64,000 nt of DNA, from positions 3,842,001 to 3,906,000 of the forward strand of contig NZ_CP150254.1 of assembly GCF_037975445.1 (NCBI RefSeq), in the 5' to 3' direction. This document shows positions 1-9,206 of this stretch, piece after piece. Origin of the DNA: Peribacillus sp. FSL P2-0133. GTDB lineage: Bacteria; Bacillota; Bacilli; Bacillales; DSM-1321. Every line of letters begins with the position of its first letter. Position 1 is the stretch's first letter. The notes beneath the pieces were generated by a model. It saw nothing but the letters and a program-made list of their open reading frames with translations, had not been told where the DNA came from and made no database searches. The position numbers and the translations under genes are program-made.

Positions 1-632
1 GCAATTGCCTTACGGATGCCGGTAACAGGTATTTCCTTGTCCCCAGCCACAGTCGGCACGTTTGTTACTGGACTGGTTTGACGATTAACTTGAGGGGCGA
101 TCTCTACAGGAGCCGAATCGGTTATTGCGGAAGGCTCCTCCGCCTTAGGAAGATTCCCTGATTCAACAAGTTTCAGTAAATCTTTACGGGTGATCCGTCC
201 CTCATTCCCCGTTCCTTTAACTTTTGAAAGATCTATCCCATGCTCCTGGGAAAGTTTTAACACAGCTGGCGAATAGCGAGCTTTCCTTGATGGTTCTGCC
301 GACGCTTGCTGCACATCTCTTGTAACAGGTGCATCAGCATTTTCCTCACTATGAGAAACTTGCCCAGCATTTCCGTTATCCGTCTTTGCCGCTTCAACTT
401 CAATCGAGCAAATGACTTCCCCGACTGCCAATGTTTGATTCTCATCCGCTTTCAATTCCTTGATGATGCCGGTGAAGGAAGAAGGAACCTCAGCATTTAC
501 TTTATCCGTCATCACTTCAGCTAGCGGGTCGTATTTCGTGACATGATCCCCAGGCTTCACAAGCCATTTACTGATGGTTCCCTCTGTGACACTTTCGCCT
601 AGTTGAGGCATCTTCATTAATTCCATAGCCAT
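1..632 (-). CDS. bkdB: Branched-chain 2-oxoacid dehydrogenase E2, dihydrolipoyl acyltransferase (3' part beyond window)
   Basis: This is the lipoate-carrying acyltransferase core of the branched-chain 2-oxoacid dehydrogenase complex, which moves the acyl group from E1 to CoA. About 210 N-terminal residues are visible. The translation begins MAMELMKMPQLGES, a typical lipoyl-domain start, and the lipoylated lysine lies in the VMTDKVNAEVPS motif near residue 44. An Ala/Pro/Glu-rich linker follows, then a peripheral-subunit-binding domain (RYSPAVLKLSQEHGIDLSKV). The catalytic domain lies outside the window. The start at 632 has a strong AAGGAGG ribosome site. It is the last visible gene of the minus-strand bkd operon, 26 bases after bkdAB. 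The family is certain; the exact 2-oxoacid substrate is inferred from the operon. Confidence 0.93.
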   Translation of the reverse strand, partial: MAMELMKMPQLGESVTEGTISKWLVKPGDHVTKYDPLAEVMTDKVNAEVPSSFTGIIKELKADENQTLAVGEVICSIEVEAAKTDNGNAGQVSHSEENADAPVTRDVQQASAEPSRKARYSPAVLKLSQEHGIDLSKVKGTGNEGRITRKDLLKLVESGNLPKAEEPSAITDSAPVEIAPQVNRQTSPVTNVPTVAGDKEIPVTGIRKAI

Positions 633-658
633 AATTCGTTCCTCCTTCTTAACAGTCA

Positions 659-1642
659 TTAATACTCGGCCAATTCCCTCATTGCTTTTTCCACTTTATC
701 AGGATTCACCATAAATTGTTTTTCCATCGTAGGCGCATATGGCATGGCAGGTACATCAGGTCCGGCCAATCGTTTTACAGGGGCATCCAAATCAAAAAGG
801 CAATGCTCGGCAATGATGGCTGCGACCTCACTCATGATGCTTCCTTCTTTATTATCTTCCGTAACCAGTAATACTTTCCCCGTTTTAGAAGCTGCTTCTA
901 TGATAGCATCCTTATCCAAAGGGTAGACCGTACGCAAGTCAAGAACATGTGCAGAAATTCCATCTGCAGCTAACTTTTCTGCTGCCTGAAGGGCAAAATG
1001 CACACAAAGGCCATAGGAGATGACAGTAATGTCTTCCCCTTCCCTTTTCACTTCCGCCTTACCGATGGGAAGTACATAATCTTCAGTCGGTACCTCACCC
1101 TTGATCAAGCGGTAAGCGCGTTTATGTTCAAAGAAAAGTACTGGGTCTTCATCGCGAATGGCGGCTTTAAGCAACCCCTTTACATCATACGGAGTGGAAG
1201 GCATCACAATTTTCAAGCCCGGCTGATTGGCAAAGATTGCTTCAACCGATTGTGAATGATAAAGGGCTCCATGAATCCCTCCTCCATACGGAGCACGGAT
1301 AACCATAGGACAGCTCCAGTCATTATTAGAACGGTATCTAATTTTGGCTGCCTCTGAAACTATTTGGTTAATGGCAGGCATGATGAAATCAGCAAATTGC
1401 ATCTCAGCTATCGGCCGAAGCCCATACATGGCGGCTCCAATTCCCACTCCTGCAATTGCAGATTCAGCGAGCGGGGTATCGATGACCCTGGCTTCACCGA
1501 ATTGGTCGTATAAACCATTAGTGGCTTTAAAGACCCCACCTTTTTTTCCTACATCCTCTCCCAATACGAACACACGGGAATCACGTTCCATCTCTTCCCT
1601 CATTGCCATTGTCACGGCATCTATATAAGAAATCACTGGCAT
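659..1642 (-). CDS. bkdAB: Branched-chain 2-oxoacid dehydrogenase E1 component, beta subunit
   Basis: E1-beta pairs with BkdAA to decarboxylate the 2-oxoacids from leucine, isoleucine and valine, using thiamine diphosphate, and to acylate the lipoyl arm of E2. The 327 residues are full length for the family. Visible family signatures are the N-terminal FVLGEDVGKKGGVF stretch, the GAAMYGLRPIAEMQFADF region and the C-terminal LLVTEDNKEGS segment. The gene lies 12 bases after bkdAA and 26 before bkdB, so the three are surely cotranscribed. The product precursors feed branched-chain fatty acid synthesis, important for membrane fluidity in bacilli. Confidence 0.95.
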   Translation of the reverse strand: MPVISYIDAVTMAMREEMERDSRVFVLGEDVGKKGGVFKATNGLYDQFGEARVIDTPLAESAIAGVGIGAAMYGLRPIAEMQFADFIMPAINQIVSEAAKIRYRSNNDWSCPMVIRAPYGGGIHGALYHSQSVEAIFANQPGLKIVMPSTPYDVKGLLKAAIRDEDPVLFFEHKRAYRLIKGEVPTEDYVLPIGKAEVKREGEDITVISYGLCVHFALQAAEKLAADGISAHVLDLRTVYPLDKDAIIEAASKTGKVLLVTEDNKEGSIMSEVAAIIAEHCLFDLDAPVKRLAGPDVPAMPYAPTMEKQFMVNPDKVEKAMRELAEY

Positions 1643-1654
1643 TCTATTACCCCC

Positions 1655-2653
1655 TTACTTTTGTGCATACACATGATTCATAGCACTTTCAGCCTTCGGA
1701 TATGGAGCATTTTCAGCATAATCTGTTGCTTCGTTTACTATCTTCATGACTTCATCATTCATTTGTTTCTCAAGGTTATCATCCATGATTCCCACTTCTT
1801 TTAAATACGCTCCAAATGTCATTATCGAATCCTTCGTTTTGGCTTCGGCCACTTCGTCCGCAGTCCGGTAGCTTCGGTCATCATCATCACTTGAATGAGG
1901 TGTAAGCCTGTATGAAACGGTTTCTACAAGTGTAGGGCCTTCTCCCCTTCGTGCACGGTCAGCCGCTTCTTTCACCGCTGCATACACTTCCAATGGATCA
2001 TTGCCATCCACCGTTATTCCAGGCATCCCATAGCCAATCGCCCTGTCGGAAACATTTTCACACGATAGCTGTTTCTCAATAGGAACTGAAATCGCATATT
2101 TATTATTTTCACACATGAAAATGACCGGTAGCTTGTGCACACCTGCAAAGTTGGCCCCTTCATGAAAATCGCCCTGATTGGATGAACCTTCCCCAAACGT
2201 TACGAATGTCACCAAATCCTTACCTTCCATCTTCCCTGCAAGGGCAATTCCAACAGCATGCGGGACCTGTGTCGTTACAGGCGATGAACCTGTGACGATC
2301 CTATTTTTCTTTTGACCAAAATGACCAGGCATTTGGCGCCCGCCGGAATTGGGATCTTCCTCTTTCGCGAAACCTGAAAGCATCAAGTCTTTTGCGGTCA
2401 TTCCGAAGGTCAGTACCACACCGACATCCCGATAATAAGGCAGTACATAATCCTTTTGCCGATCAAGCGCAAACGCAGCCCCAACCTGTGCAGCTTCTTG
2501 CCCCTGGCAGGAAATCACGAAGGGAATTTTCCCGGATCGGTTTAAAAGCCACATGCGCTCATCAATTCTGCGGGACAAAAGCATTGTCCGGTACATATCT
2601 AAAACCGTTTCCTCATTTAAGCCTAATTGTTCATGACGTTTTTCTACCATCAT
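1655..2653 (-). CDS. bkdAA: Branched-chain 2-oxoacid dehydrogenase E1 component, alpha subunit
   Basis: E1-alpha binds thiamine diphosphate and carries the decarboxylation active site. The 332-residue protein contains the ThDP/Mg motif as GEGSSNQGDFHEGANF, ending in the usual ENNKYAIS segment, and the phosphorylation-loop-like region SYRLTPHSSDDDD. Two tandem ATG codons follow an AGGAGG site: the first is 4 bases away and the second 7, so the true start could be either 2653 or 2650. It is followed 12 bases later by bkdAB and preceded by lpdV. Expression should follow the sigma-54/BkdR system, directly or by read-through from bcd. Confidence 0.95.
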   Translation of the reverse strand: MMVEKRHEQLGLNEETVLDMYRTMLLSRRIDERMWLLNRSGKIPFVISCQGQEAAQVGAAFALDRQKDYVLPYYRDVGVVLTFGMTAKDLMLSGFAKEEDPNSGGRQMPGHFGQKKNRIVTGSSPVTTQVPHAVGIALAGKMEGKDLVTFVTFGEGSSNQGDFHEGANFAGVHKLPVIFMCENNKYAISVPIEKQLSCENVSDRAIGYGMPGITVDGNDPLEVYAAVKEAADRARRGEGPTLVETVSYRLTPHSSDDDDRSYRTADEVAEAKTKDSIMTFGAYLKEVGIMDDNLEKQMNDEVMKIVNEATDYAENAPYPKAESAMNHVYAQK

Positions 2654-2674
2654 AAAACCTCCTGACCTTATTCT

Positions 2675-4096
2675 TTATGAATGAATGGCACGTCCATCGA
2701 CAGCAAGGGCCGCCTCTCCGATTGCTTCAGAAAGACTTGGGTGCGGATGAATTGTCTTGCCTATTTCCCAAGGTGTCGCATCAAGCACTTTTGCAAGTCC
2801 GGCTTCTGAAATCATATCCGTAACATGTGGTCCGATCATATGAACGCCCAGTATATCATCCGTTCTCTTATCGGCGATGATTTTGACAAAGCCATCCGCT
2901 TCCCCGAATACAAGGGCCTTACCAACTGCACGGAATGGGAATTTCCCAATTTTAAGGTCATAGCCTTCCTTGTTTGCCTGTTCTTCCGTCAAACCGACAC
3001 TTGCGGCTTCAGGGCTTGAATACACACATTTTGAAATGAGCGAATAATCCAGCCGTTCCGGTTTTTGGCCTGCGATATGTTCAACGGCCGTAATGCCTTC
3101 ATGAGAGGCAACGTGAGCCAATTGGAGACCGCCAATACAATCACCGATTGCATAGATATGTGATTCCTTCGTTTGGAAGAAGGCATTGGTTTCAATAAAG
3201 CCTTTTTCTTTCATAATTTCCGTATTTTCAATGCCGATCCCTTCAACATTTGCTGATCTGCCTACGGAAACCAGCATTTTTTCAGCTGTGAATCCCTCTA
3301 CCGAACCTTTGACTTCTGCAGATATGGAAACTGAAACATCCGTTTTCAGGGTTTCAGGCAATACCTTCGCACCCGTAACGAATTTGACTCCTTTTTTCGT
3401 TAGGAGACGAAGCATTTCACTGGAAATATCATGGTCCTCAGTCGGGATGATTCTATCTGCATATTCCAGTACTGTCACTTCCACACCAAAATCATTGAGC
3501 ATCGAAGCCCATTCAATGCCGATAACACCGCCGCCTACAATAATCATAGATTTTGGCAGGCTCTCAAGCTTTAGAGCTTCATCCGATGTAAGCACCAATT
3601 CCCCATCAATCGCTAAACCGGGCAGTGTCTTCGGACGCGAACCGGTAGCAATGATGACATTCTGAGGAATGAGCATTTCATTTTCACTGCCATTATTCAT
3701 TTCCACGGAAATTGTCCCAGGCATCGGTGAAAATATAGAAGGACCAAGTATACGCCCTAACCCTTCATAAACCGTTATCTTTCCTTGTTTCATCAAGTGC
3801 TGAACACCTTTATAGAGTTGATCGACCACTTTATTCTTTCTTTCCTGCACCTTAAGGAAGTCTACCTTTACATCCCCGGTAACAATACCGAATTCCTCAC
3901 TTTTCACTGCAGTCTGATAAACTTCCGCACTCCTTAAAAGTGCTTTCGAAGGGATACAACCTTTATGTAGACACGTTCCGCCGAGCTTGCCTTTCTCCAC
4001 GACAGCCGTTTTCAATCCTAATTGAGCAGCCCTTATTGCCGCCACATACCCACCTGTTCCTCCTCCGAGGATAACGAGGTCAAATTCTTCAGCCAA
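2675..4096 (-). CDS. lpdV: Dihydrolipoyl dehydrogenase (E3 of the branched-chain complex)
   Basis: This FAD flavoprotein reoxidises the dihydrolipoyl arm of BkdB with NAD+. The N-terminal dinucleotide fold is VILGGGTGGYVAAIRA, the redox-active disulfide is GGTCLHKGCIPSKALL, the second NAD fold is IIVGGGVIGIEWAS, and the C-terminal HPHPSLSEAIGEA segment supplies the active-site base. Two starts compete. A GTG at 4102 sits only one base after AGGAGG, while a TTG at 4096 sits seven bases after it and gives the expected MAEEFDLVILGGG start, so the TTG is preferred (473 residues). A 12-bp hairpin separates it from bcd upstream, so it may be expressed partly by read-through. Confidence 0.94.
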   Translation of the reverse strand: MAEEFDLVILGGGTGGYVAAIRAAQLGLKTAVVEKGKLGGTCLHKGCIPSKALLRSAEVYQTAVKSEEFGIVTGDVKVDFLKVQERKNKVVDQLYKGVQHLMKQGKITVYEGLGRILGPSIFSPMPGTISVEMNNGSENEMLIPQNVIIATGSRPKTLPGLAIDGELVLTSDEALKLESLPKSMIIVGGGVIGIEWASMLNDFGVEVTVLEYADRIIPTEDHDISSEMLRLLTKKGVKFVTGAKVLPETLKTDVSVSISAEVKGSVEGFTAEKMLVSVGRSANVEGIGIENTEIMKEKGFIETNAFFQTKESHIYAIGDCIGGLQLAHVASHEGITAVEHIAGQKPERLDYSLISKCVYSSPEAASVGLTEEQANKEGYDLKIGKFPFRAVGKALVFGEADGFVKIIADKRTDDILGVHMIGPHVTDMISEAGLAKVLDATPWEIGKTIHPHPSLSEAIGEAALAVDGRAIHS

Positions 4097-4175
4097 AACC
4101 ACTCCTCCTCACAAATACATACTATTTGTCACCATTTTTACTTGGCATATGTTTAATACGTTATCCATGTTGAAA

Positions 4176-4207
4176 ATTCCTGTGTTTATTTAAAAAAACA
4201 CAGGAAT
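4176..4207 (-). terminator. Hairpin terminator after bcd
   Basis: A perfect 12-bp stem (4176-4187 with 4196-4207, arm ATTCCTGTGTTT) with an 8-base loop begins about 20 bases beyond the bcd stop. On the minus strand it is followed by a short T run. It lies between bcd and lpdV, so the operon is probably attenuated here. Confidence 0.75.
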
Positions 4208-4228
4208 CTATAGCTTGTAAAACTACAA

Positions 4229-5326
4229 TCATTTTCTTCCATTCAAGATATGTTTTTCATTTTGCAAGAATTGGCTCCTTGAATTCCTCATGCGAGCAAT
4301 TCGCTCCTCTGCCATCCTATCCGCTGCTTTATATGTTGGGATTTGATCGCGTTTTGCAATCTCGATGACTCTTTCAATTGTATCATAAACCGTTTCCACT
4401 TTCTTAAGGGCTCTTTCCCGATTATATCCTAAAAGCTCATCGGCCACGTTTATGACTCCACCTGCATTAATTACATAATCAGGTGCATATATAATACCTT
4501 TTTCATGAATTTGATCGCCATGAACAGGTTCCTTCAATTGATTATTGGCCGCACCTGCAATGACCTTCGCCTTGATTTGATTGATTGTATGATCATTTAT
4601 GACAGCCCCTAACGCACAAGGTGCATAGATATCACAGTCTACTCCATAAATTTCATCAGGATTAACTGCAGTCGCCCCAAAGGATTCAACCGCACGGGCC
4701 ACACTTTCTTTATTGATATCCGTAACGATCAGCTGGGCGCCTTCCTCATGAAGGTGGCGGCATAAGTTATAAGAAACATTCCCGACGCCTTGGACTGCAA
4801 CCACCTTGCCTTCTAAGGAATCAGTTCCGAATGCTTCTTTTGCAGCAGCTTTCATACCGCGATATACCCCATAGGCAGTTACAGGGGAAGGATTTCCCGA
4901 AGAACCGAATGCAGGGGAAATTCCAGTGACAAAATCCGTCTCCTCATGAATGAGATCCATATCCTCAACCGTTGTACCTACATCTTCCGCTGTTATATAA
5001 CGCCCATTCAGTCCTTGGATATACCTTCCGAATGCACGAAACATTTCTTCATTTTTATCCTTACGGGGATCGCCGATGATGACGGTTTTTCCCCCGCCTA
5101 AATTCAAGCCGGCAGCTGCGTTCTTATATGTCATTCCTCTTGAAAGCCTTAAGGCATCTTCAATGGCATCTTCTTCAGTTGCATACGTCCACATCCTAGT
5201 GCCTCCAAGCGCAGGCCCTAATGTCGTATCATGAATGGCAATAATCGCTTTCAAACCAGATTGTTTATCCTGACAGAATAACAATTGCTCGTAATCATAC
5301 TTCTCAAGATATTTAAAAATTTCCAT
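4229..5326 (-). CDS. bcd: Leucine dehydrogenase (branched-chain amino acid dehydrogenase)
   Basis: This enzyme catalyses NAD-dependent oxidative deamination of leucine, valine and isoleucine to the 2-oxoacids used by the Bkd complex. The 365 residues match the family length. Visible motifs are the substrate region [10 protein letters not shown], the catalytic-lysine segment [14 protein letters not shown] and the Rossmann segment [18 protein letters not shown] longer reading to 5389 is possible, but the ATG at 5326 has GGGAGG at good spacing and matches the conserved start [15 protein letters not shown]. It is the first gene after a clear sigma-54 promoter. In B. subtilis ptb precedes bcd and buk follows it; neither is present here. 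Confidence 0.95.
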   Translation of the reverse strand: MEIFKYLEKYDYEQLLFCQDKQSGLKAIIAIHDTTLGPALGGTRMWTYATEEDAIEDALRLSRGMTYKNAAAGLNLGGGKTVIIGDPRKDKNEEMFRAFGRYIQGLNGRYITAEDVGTTVEDMDLIHEETDFVTGISPAFGSSGNPSPVTAYGVYRGMKAAAKEAFGTDSLEGKVVAVQGVGNVSYNLCRHLHEEGAQLIVTDINKESVARAVESFGATAVNPDEIYGVDCDIYAPCALGAVINDHTINQIKAKVIAGAANNQLKEPVHGDQIHEKGIIYAPDYVINAGGVINVADELLGYNRERALKKVETVYDTIERVIEIAKRDQIPTYKAADRMAEERIARMRNSRSQFLQNEKHILNGRK

Positions 5327-5490
5327 AAAGGAATCCTCCCTAGATGTTTTAATACATGTCAGATATGAGGACACTGTATTACTCCTCATTCTTACTTGTT
5401 ACTACGTTCATTTTAAATAAAATCCGCTACTTGCATGATATTTTCCCCATGGGGAATGGTTCCCTTTAAAGATCCATGCACTTTTAAATA

Positions 5491-5507
5491 TGCAAATAAC
5501 ATGCCAA
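5491..5507 (-). promoter_or_regulatory. Sigma-54 (SigL) -24/-12 promoter for bcd
   Basis: On the minus strand the sequence reads TTGGCATGTTATTTGCA, with GG and GC separated by exactly ten bases, a near-consensus sigma-54 promoter. The transcription start would fall near 5480, about 150 bases before the bcd start. The neighbouring gene encodes a sigma-54 activator, BkdR, which supports the call. Confidence 0.9.
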
Positions 5508-5668
5508 TAAAATACATAATGAGAGCCTTTTTATCCAAATAAAGGAGATGCTGGTTAATATGTTGGGCAACTATAGCCTATAACAAATTCAAAAAAATTT
5601 CATGTTAGAAGTGGAGTCTCGCTTAAATTAAAATAAATCAGAAAATTCCACGCAGTTTTTTTCATAGT

Positions 5669-5684
5669 ACGCAAATATTTGCGT
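5669..5684. promoter_or_regulatory. Candidate BkdR upstream activating site
   Basis: A perfect 16-bp palindrome, ACGCAAATATTTGCGT, lies just past the bkdR stop, about 170 bases upstream of the -24 element. The position suits an enhancer for a Fis-type HTH activator. Assignment to BkdR is inference from position and symmetry. Confidence 0.5.
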
Positions 5685-5694
5685 GCAAAAATTT

Positions 5695-7752
5695 TCACAG
5701 TTTTAGTTTTTCCATTTTGTAATATAGATTTCTAACTGAAATCCCCAGCGCTTTTGCCGTAAGTGTTTTATTTCCCTTGTGGGTATGGAACGCTTGCTGA
5801 ATGATTTCGGCTTCATACTGGTCTATTATCTCCGAGAGCGGTTTCCCCGATACGTAGCCAGAAGGCTTCATTAATAATTTCTCCTGCTTTAATGGAATCT
5901 CTTCGATAAAATCCGGAATATGATGTATATCAATGACCGTCTCGTTCAATTTCATGAAAATGATTGCCCGTCCTAAGATATTTTCCAGTTCCCTGACATT
6001 ACCCGGCCAGTTGTAAATTTGCATTTTATGTATAGCTGCTGCTGTAATTCCCTCTATGCTCCGTCCATACTCCTGATTGATTTTATTAATCAAATGCTCC
6101 GCCAATTCTCTCAAATCTTCTTTTCTCTTTCTTAATGGTGCAATGAAAATAGGCATGCGGTTCAGCCTGAAATACAAGTCTTCCCTGAATGATCCGTTTG
6201 CGATGGCCTGTTCAAGATTGATATTCGTAGCGGCTATCACCCGGACATTGATGGGGATTGGCTTAGTCCCCCCCACTCTGATGATTTCCTTTTCTTGTAA
6301 TACCCGAAGTAATTTAGCTTGGATGTTGGCTGGCAATTCACCAATTTCGTCCAAAAAGATACTCCCTTGATTTGCCTCTTCAAAAAAACCGACCTTTCCC
6401 CCCCTGCTTGCCCCGGTAAAGGCTCCTTCATCATAACCGAACAGTTCACTTTCAAGTAATGATTCCGAGATGGCCGCACAATTTACCCTTACGAATTTAT
6501 TGAATTTCCTATCGCTCGCATTATGTATGGCATGTGCAAATAACTCTTTGCCCGTCCCTGATTCCCCTCTTAATAAGACAGTAGCAGGTGTTCTTGCCGA
6601 TAATTTCGCCTGTTCAATGGGAAGCTTCATCTCTTCGGAAGCCCCAATTATATCATCAAAGGAATATTTAGCTTGCAACGTCCGGATAATCTGTCTTGCC
6701 CGATTCAATTCGTGGGTCAAGGCTTGAATTTCCGATACATCATGAATGACGCCAACGCTCCCTTTCAGGCACCCATCCACAATAATTGGAGCAACATTCA
6801 CGATCACTTCCTTATGTTTTGGTCCGACACGCATATTGACACCCCGAACAGGCTTTTTTGTTTGAAGCACTTTCATATGCATACTTTCACCTTCGTAAAT
6901 ATCGATGGAAGCCGGCTTACCGATCACTTGGGTCTTTGTTAAGCCGGTTATTCTTGTATATGCCGGATTGATCAAAAGCCCCCTGCCTTGATCATCCACA
7001 ACAGATATGGCTTCATCACTGGATTGAATGATCGCCTGGAGCATCGTCTGTATCTCTTTTAAATCAGTGATCTGCTCTGCCAATTGTACAGCTTCCGTTT
7101 TATTCCTAAACACGGAAAAAGCCCCTATGATTTCCTTATCGGCATTCACAAGAGGTATCCTTGTCGTTATGAGTTCCATCCCATTGCTAAGGGTGATTTC
7201 CTGATTCACTTCTTTTTGGTTCATTTGCATCACTCGCAGCAATCCAGTTGAAGGGATGAAATCTTTGATATGTCTGCCTATCACATCTTCGCGCTTTGTG
7301 TCAGATGCACGTTCCGCACTATCATTGAACATGATGATGAATCCTTCATGATCAATCACCACCATTCCTTCACTGGTCGTATTAAGGATCAAGTCCATTT
7401 TTGCCGAGGTATTCTCCAATTTACTTATTAATCGATTTTTCTCTTCAAATAACTTAGTCATAATGAGGGCGACACTTCCAGGAATGAGAATCGTTTGTTC
7501 TCCCATGTCCCTTTTTATCTTTTTATAGACAGATGGGTCTCCGGTCGTATCAAAAATGATGTCCAAATCCCGCTCCAATCCCATGCTCCAATCAGTCACT
7601 GTAGGAATCCTTCGTTCCTTTGCAGCAAGCATCCCTTCAGCGGATTCATTCGTATCAGCCATACAAACAATGGAGAATACTTCACTTTCCGATAGGAGTT
7701 TCAACACGGTTGTCCCTCCCACTCCTCCCCCTACTATCATGACCTTTTGCAT
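5695..7752 (-). CDS. bkdR: Sigma-54-dependent transcriptional activator of the bkd operon
   Basis: This enhancer-binding protein remodels sigma-54 RNA polymerase at the bcd promoter. The 685 residues carry an N-terminal Rossmann-like segment ([15 protein letters not shown]), two PAS regions (about 115-220 and 235-345), an AAA+ domain with Walker A GESGTGKE (about 396-403), an intact sigma-54 contact loop GAFTGA (about 443-448), and a C-terminal Fis-type helix-turn-helix (about 655-685). The N-terminal and PAS regions probably sense a metabolite; which one is not visible. It starts with ATG after AAGGGGG and is read toward its target genes. A short leader separates it from the divergent yqzF. 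Confidence 0.93.
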   Translation of the reverse strand: MQKVMIVGGGVGGTTVLKLLSESEVFSIVCMADTNESAEGMLAAKERRIPTVTDWSMGLERDLDIIFDTTGDPSVYKKIKRDMGEQTILIPGSVALIMTKLFEEKNRLISKLENTSAKMDLILNTTSEGMVVIDHEGFIIMFNDSAERASDTKREDVIGRHIKDFIPSTGLLRVMQMNQKEVNQEITLSNGMELITTRIPLVNADKEIIGAFSVFRNKTEAVQLAEQITDLKEIQTMLQAIIQSSDEAISVVDDQGRGLLINPAYTRITGLTKTQVIGKPASIDIYEGESMHMKVLQTKKPVRGVNMRVGPKHKEVIVNVAPIIVDGCLKGSVGVIHDVSEIQALTHELNRARQIIRTLQAKYSFDDIIGASEEMKLPIEQAKLSARTPATVLLRGESGTGKELFAHAIHNASDRKFNKFVRVNCAAISESLLESELFGYDEGAFTGASRGGKVGFFEEANQGSIFLDEIGELPANIQAKLLRVLQEKEIIRVGGTKPIPINVRVIAATNINLEQAIANGSFREDLYFRLNRMPIFIAPLRKRKEDLRELAEHLINKINQEYGRSIEGITAAAIHKMQIYNWPGNVRELENILGRAIIFMKLNETVIDIHHIPDFIEEIPLKQEKLLMKPSGYVSGKPLSEIIDQYEAEIIQQAFHTHKGNKTLTAKALGISVRNLYYKMEKLKL

Positions 7753-7892
7753 GAGCCATCCCCCTTAAGATATAATTAACCCTTTTAATAGATCATTCCC
7801 TGCAATTTTTTTCATACTCCCAACCATTTTACCATATCGGTACCCTTTAAAAACAGCCGCCAACTCCCAGTCATTATCTAGATTCCCGAAAC

Positions 7893-7920
7893 TTGACAAA
7901 TAATTTATATCCTTTATCAT
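7893..7920 (+). promoter_or_regulatory. Sigma-A promoter of yqzF
   Basis: A consensus -35 TTGACA (7893-7898), 16-base spacer and -10 TATCAT (7915-7920) lie 38 bases before the yqzF start. Confidence 0.7.
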
Positions 7921-7957
7921 TTTTTAAAGACGGAATTTTCGGAAGGGATTTGACCGC

Positions 7958-8194
7958 ATGAAACGTTTAATCGCTTTTTTGATTCTTTTTATACCTGGTG
8001 CCTTTGCTGCCTATGGCATAAAAATAATGAGGGACATGGTGTTCGGTATTTTACAGCCTCCCTATCCATTCCTTTGGCTGCAATTTTTAATAGGACTGCT
8101 CATTACGATTGGCGGAATAGCCTTTATCGCCGGCTTCGTCCTTCATCGAGATCGAAAACAAAATAAGGTCCAAAGCAGGTTCACTAAATTTTAA
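7958..8194 (+). CDS. yqzF: Small membrane protein YqzF (DUF2627 family)
   Basis: The 78-residue protein has two hydrophobic segments, about residues 4-24 and 38-62, with the charged stretch KIMRDMVFGILQPPYP between them and a basic tail. It matches the small integral membrane proteins found next to yqiK and bkdR in bacilli. No function is known. It starts at ATG after GGAAGGG, has its own sigma-A promoter, and ends at a bidirectional terminator shared with yqiK. Confidence 0.8.
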   Translation: MKRLIAFLILFIPGAFAAYGIKIMRDMVFGILQPPYPFLWLQFLIGLLITIGGIAFIAGFVLHRDRKQNKVQSRFTKF

Positions 8195-8202
8195 ACGTAA
8201 AT

Positions 8203-8233
8203 AGAAGGTGCCATGTATCATATGGCACCTTCT
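8203..8233. terminator. Bidirectional terminator between yqzF and yqiK
   Basis: A perfect 12-bp stem (8203-8214 with 8222-8233, arm AGAAGGTGCCAT) and 7-base loop lie between convergent genes, with T-rich sequence on the plus side. Confidence 0.85.
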
Positions 8234-8237
8234 TTCT

Positions 8238-8972
8238 TTATCTTGATTTCAATCCTTCTCTGATCCGTACGGCTGCCTCGGGAAAATCGGTAATGATGCC
8301 GCTGCACCCCAGTTTGAATAACCGCTTCATCTCTGCTTCTTTATTAATGGTATATGGCCGTACAGGAACACCCATACTCTCCGATGCTTGAATTAATGCA
8401 TCAGGGGCAGCCCTGATATTTGGGTGGATTGCACTTCCGCCTATTGCCTTTGCATATATCCACGGCATGTATAGACAATCCCTATAAAGCGGTGCGGTTT
8501 CCAATTCAGGTGCCAATTGATGGCAATTGACCAAACTGTAATGATTGAATGAAGAAAGGATTACCCTTTCCTCCATTTCGTATGTACGGATGAGCCGGAT
8601 GACTTTCTCTTCTAAGCCTGGATACAGAAAAAGCATATTTTTTAATTCAATATTGCAAAAAAGCTGATTATCGTAAAGCCAAATAAATAGTTCTTCAAGC
8701 GTCGGAATCTTTTCTTTACTCAATTTACCCTTATGGGTTGCAGAAGCATTAAGTGTTTTCAACTCCATCAAGGTCCGGTCTTTTACATACCCCGAGGCAT
8801 TCGTGGTCCGATCGAGCTTTTCATCATGAATGATGACCACTTCTCCATCTTTCGAGAGCTGGACATCCGTTTCAATTCCGTCCGCCCCGACACGGGCAGC
8901 TTCTTTGAACGCCGACATCGTATTTTCCGGATGTGTTCCTGCAGAGCCTCGATGCGCAAAGATTAAGGTCAT
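8238..8972 (-). CDS. yqiK: Glycerophosphodiester phosphodiesterase, cytoplasmic type
   Basis: The enzyme hydrolyses glycerophosphodiesters to glycerol-3-phosphate and an alcohol. The 244-residue protein shows the family signature: FAHRGSAGTHPENTMSAF at the N-terminus, then GADGIETDVQLSKDG and VVIIHDEKLDRTT, which supply the metal-binding Glu and Asp and the catalytic His residues. There is no signal peptide, so it acts in the cytoplasm, probably on lipid-turnover products. The C-terminal motif GCSGIITDFPE completes the TIM barrel. It is convergent with yqzF and probably monocistronic. Confidence 0.92.
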   Translation of the reverse strand: MTLIFAHRGSAGTHPENTMSAFKEAARVGADGIETDVQLSKDGEVVIIHDEKLDRTTNASGYVKDRTLMELKTLNASATHKGKLSKEKIPTLEELFIWLYDNQLFCNIELKNMLFLYPGLEEKVIRLIRTYEMEERVILSSFNHYSLVNCHQLAPELETAPLYRDCLYMPWIYAKAIGGSAIHPNIRAAPDALIQASESMGVPVRPYTINKEAEMKRLFKLGCSGIITDFPEAAVRIREGLKSR

Positions 8973-9056
8973 GATGAAACACCGCCTCTCTCAATAATTG
9001 CTATATCCCAATTTTATGAACAGAAACAGCAAATTATTTTTATTTAAATCAATCCT

Positions 9057-9152
9057 TCAATCAAAATGCAGGTGATTATTTTCTGGATAGAATGTTCCTT
9101 TCGCGATAATTGTTGGCTCTTTGATGCTCAGCTCATTTTGCAATACATGCAT
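9057..9152 (-). CDS. Possible 31-residue peptide, unknown
   Basis: An ATG at 9152 preceded by AGAAGG at six bases opens a short frame ending at 9057, with product MHVLQNELSIKEPTIIAKGT and a further 11 residues ending in HLHFD. An in-frame ATG 30 bases upstream lacks a ribosome site. It lies 54 bases after the end of another small unknown ORF on the same strand, so the two may be cotranscribed. I recognise no family. The case rests on ribosome-site spacing only. Confidence 0.3.
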   Translation of the reverse strand: MHVLQNELSIKEPTIIAKGTFYPENNHLHFD

Positions 9153-9206
9153 TAAATTCCTTCTCTCTAAAATATTCCCCATAATTACTGAATGGTTCTC
9201 TTTCAG

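Larger units (their letters stand above)
5327..5694. other. bkd control region between bcd and bkdR
   Basis: This 368-base gap holds no gene. It contains a sigma-54 promoter (5491-5507), a perfect 14-bp palindrome in the probable leader (5443-5456), and a 16-bp palindrome about 170 bases upstream (5669-5684). A 15-mer at 5633-5647 matches the right half of the CodY consensus (TCAGAAAATT) but has four mismatches in the left half. Confidence 0.7.

Noticed and set aside
5633-5647. CodY box upstream of bcd
   Set aside because: Only the right half matches well; four mismatches in the left half make it too weak to list as a site, although CodY control of bkd is known in B. subtilis.
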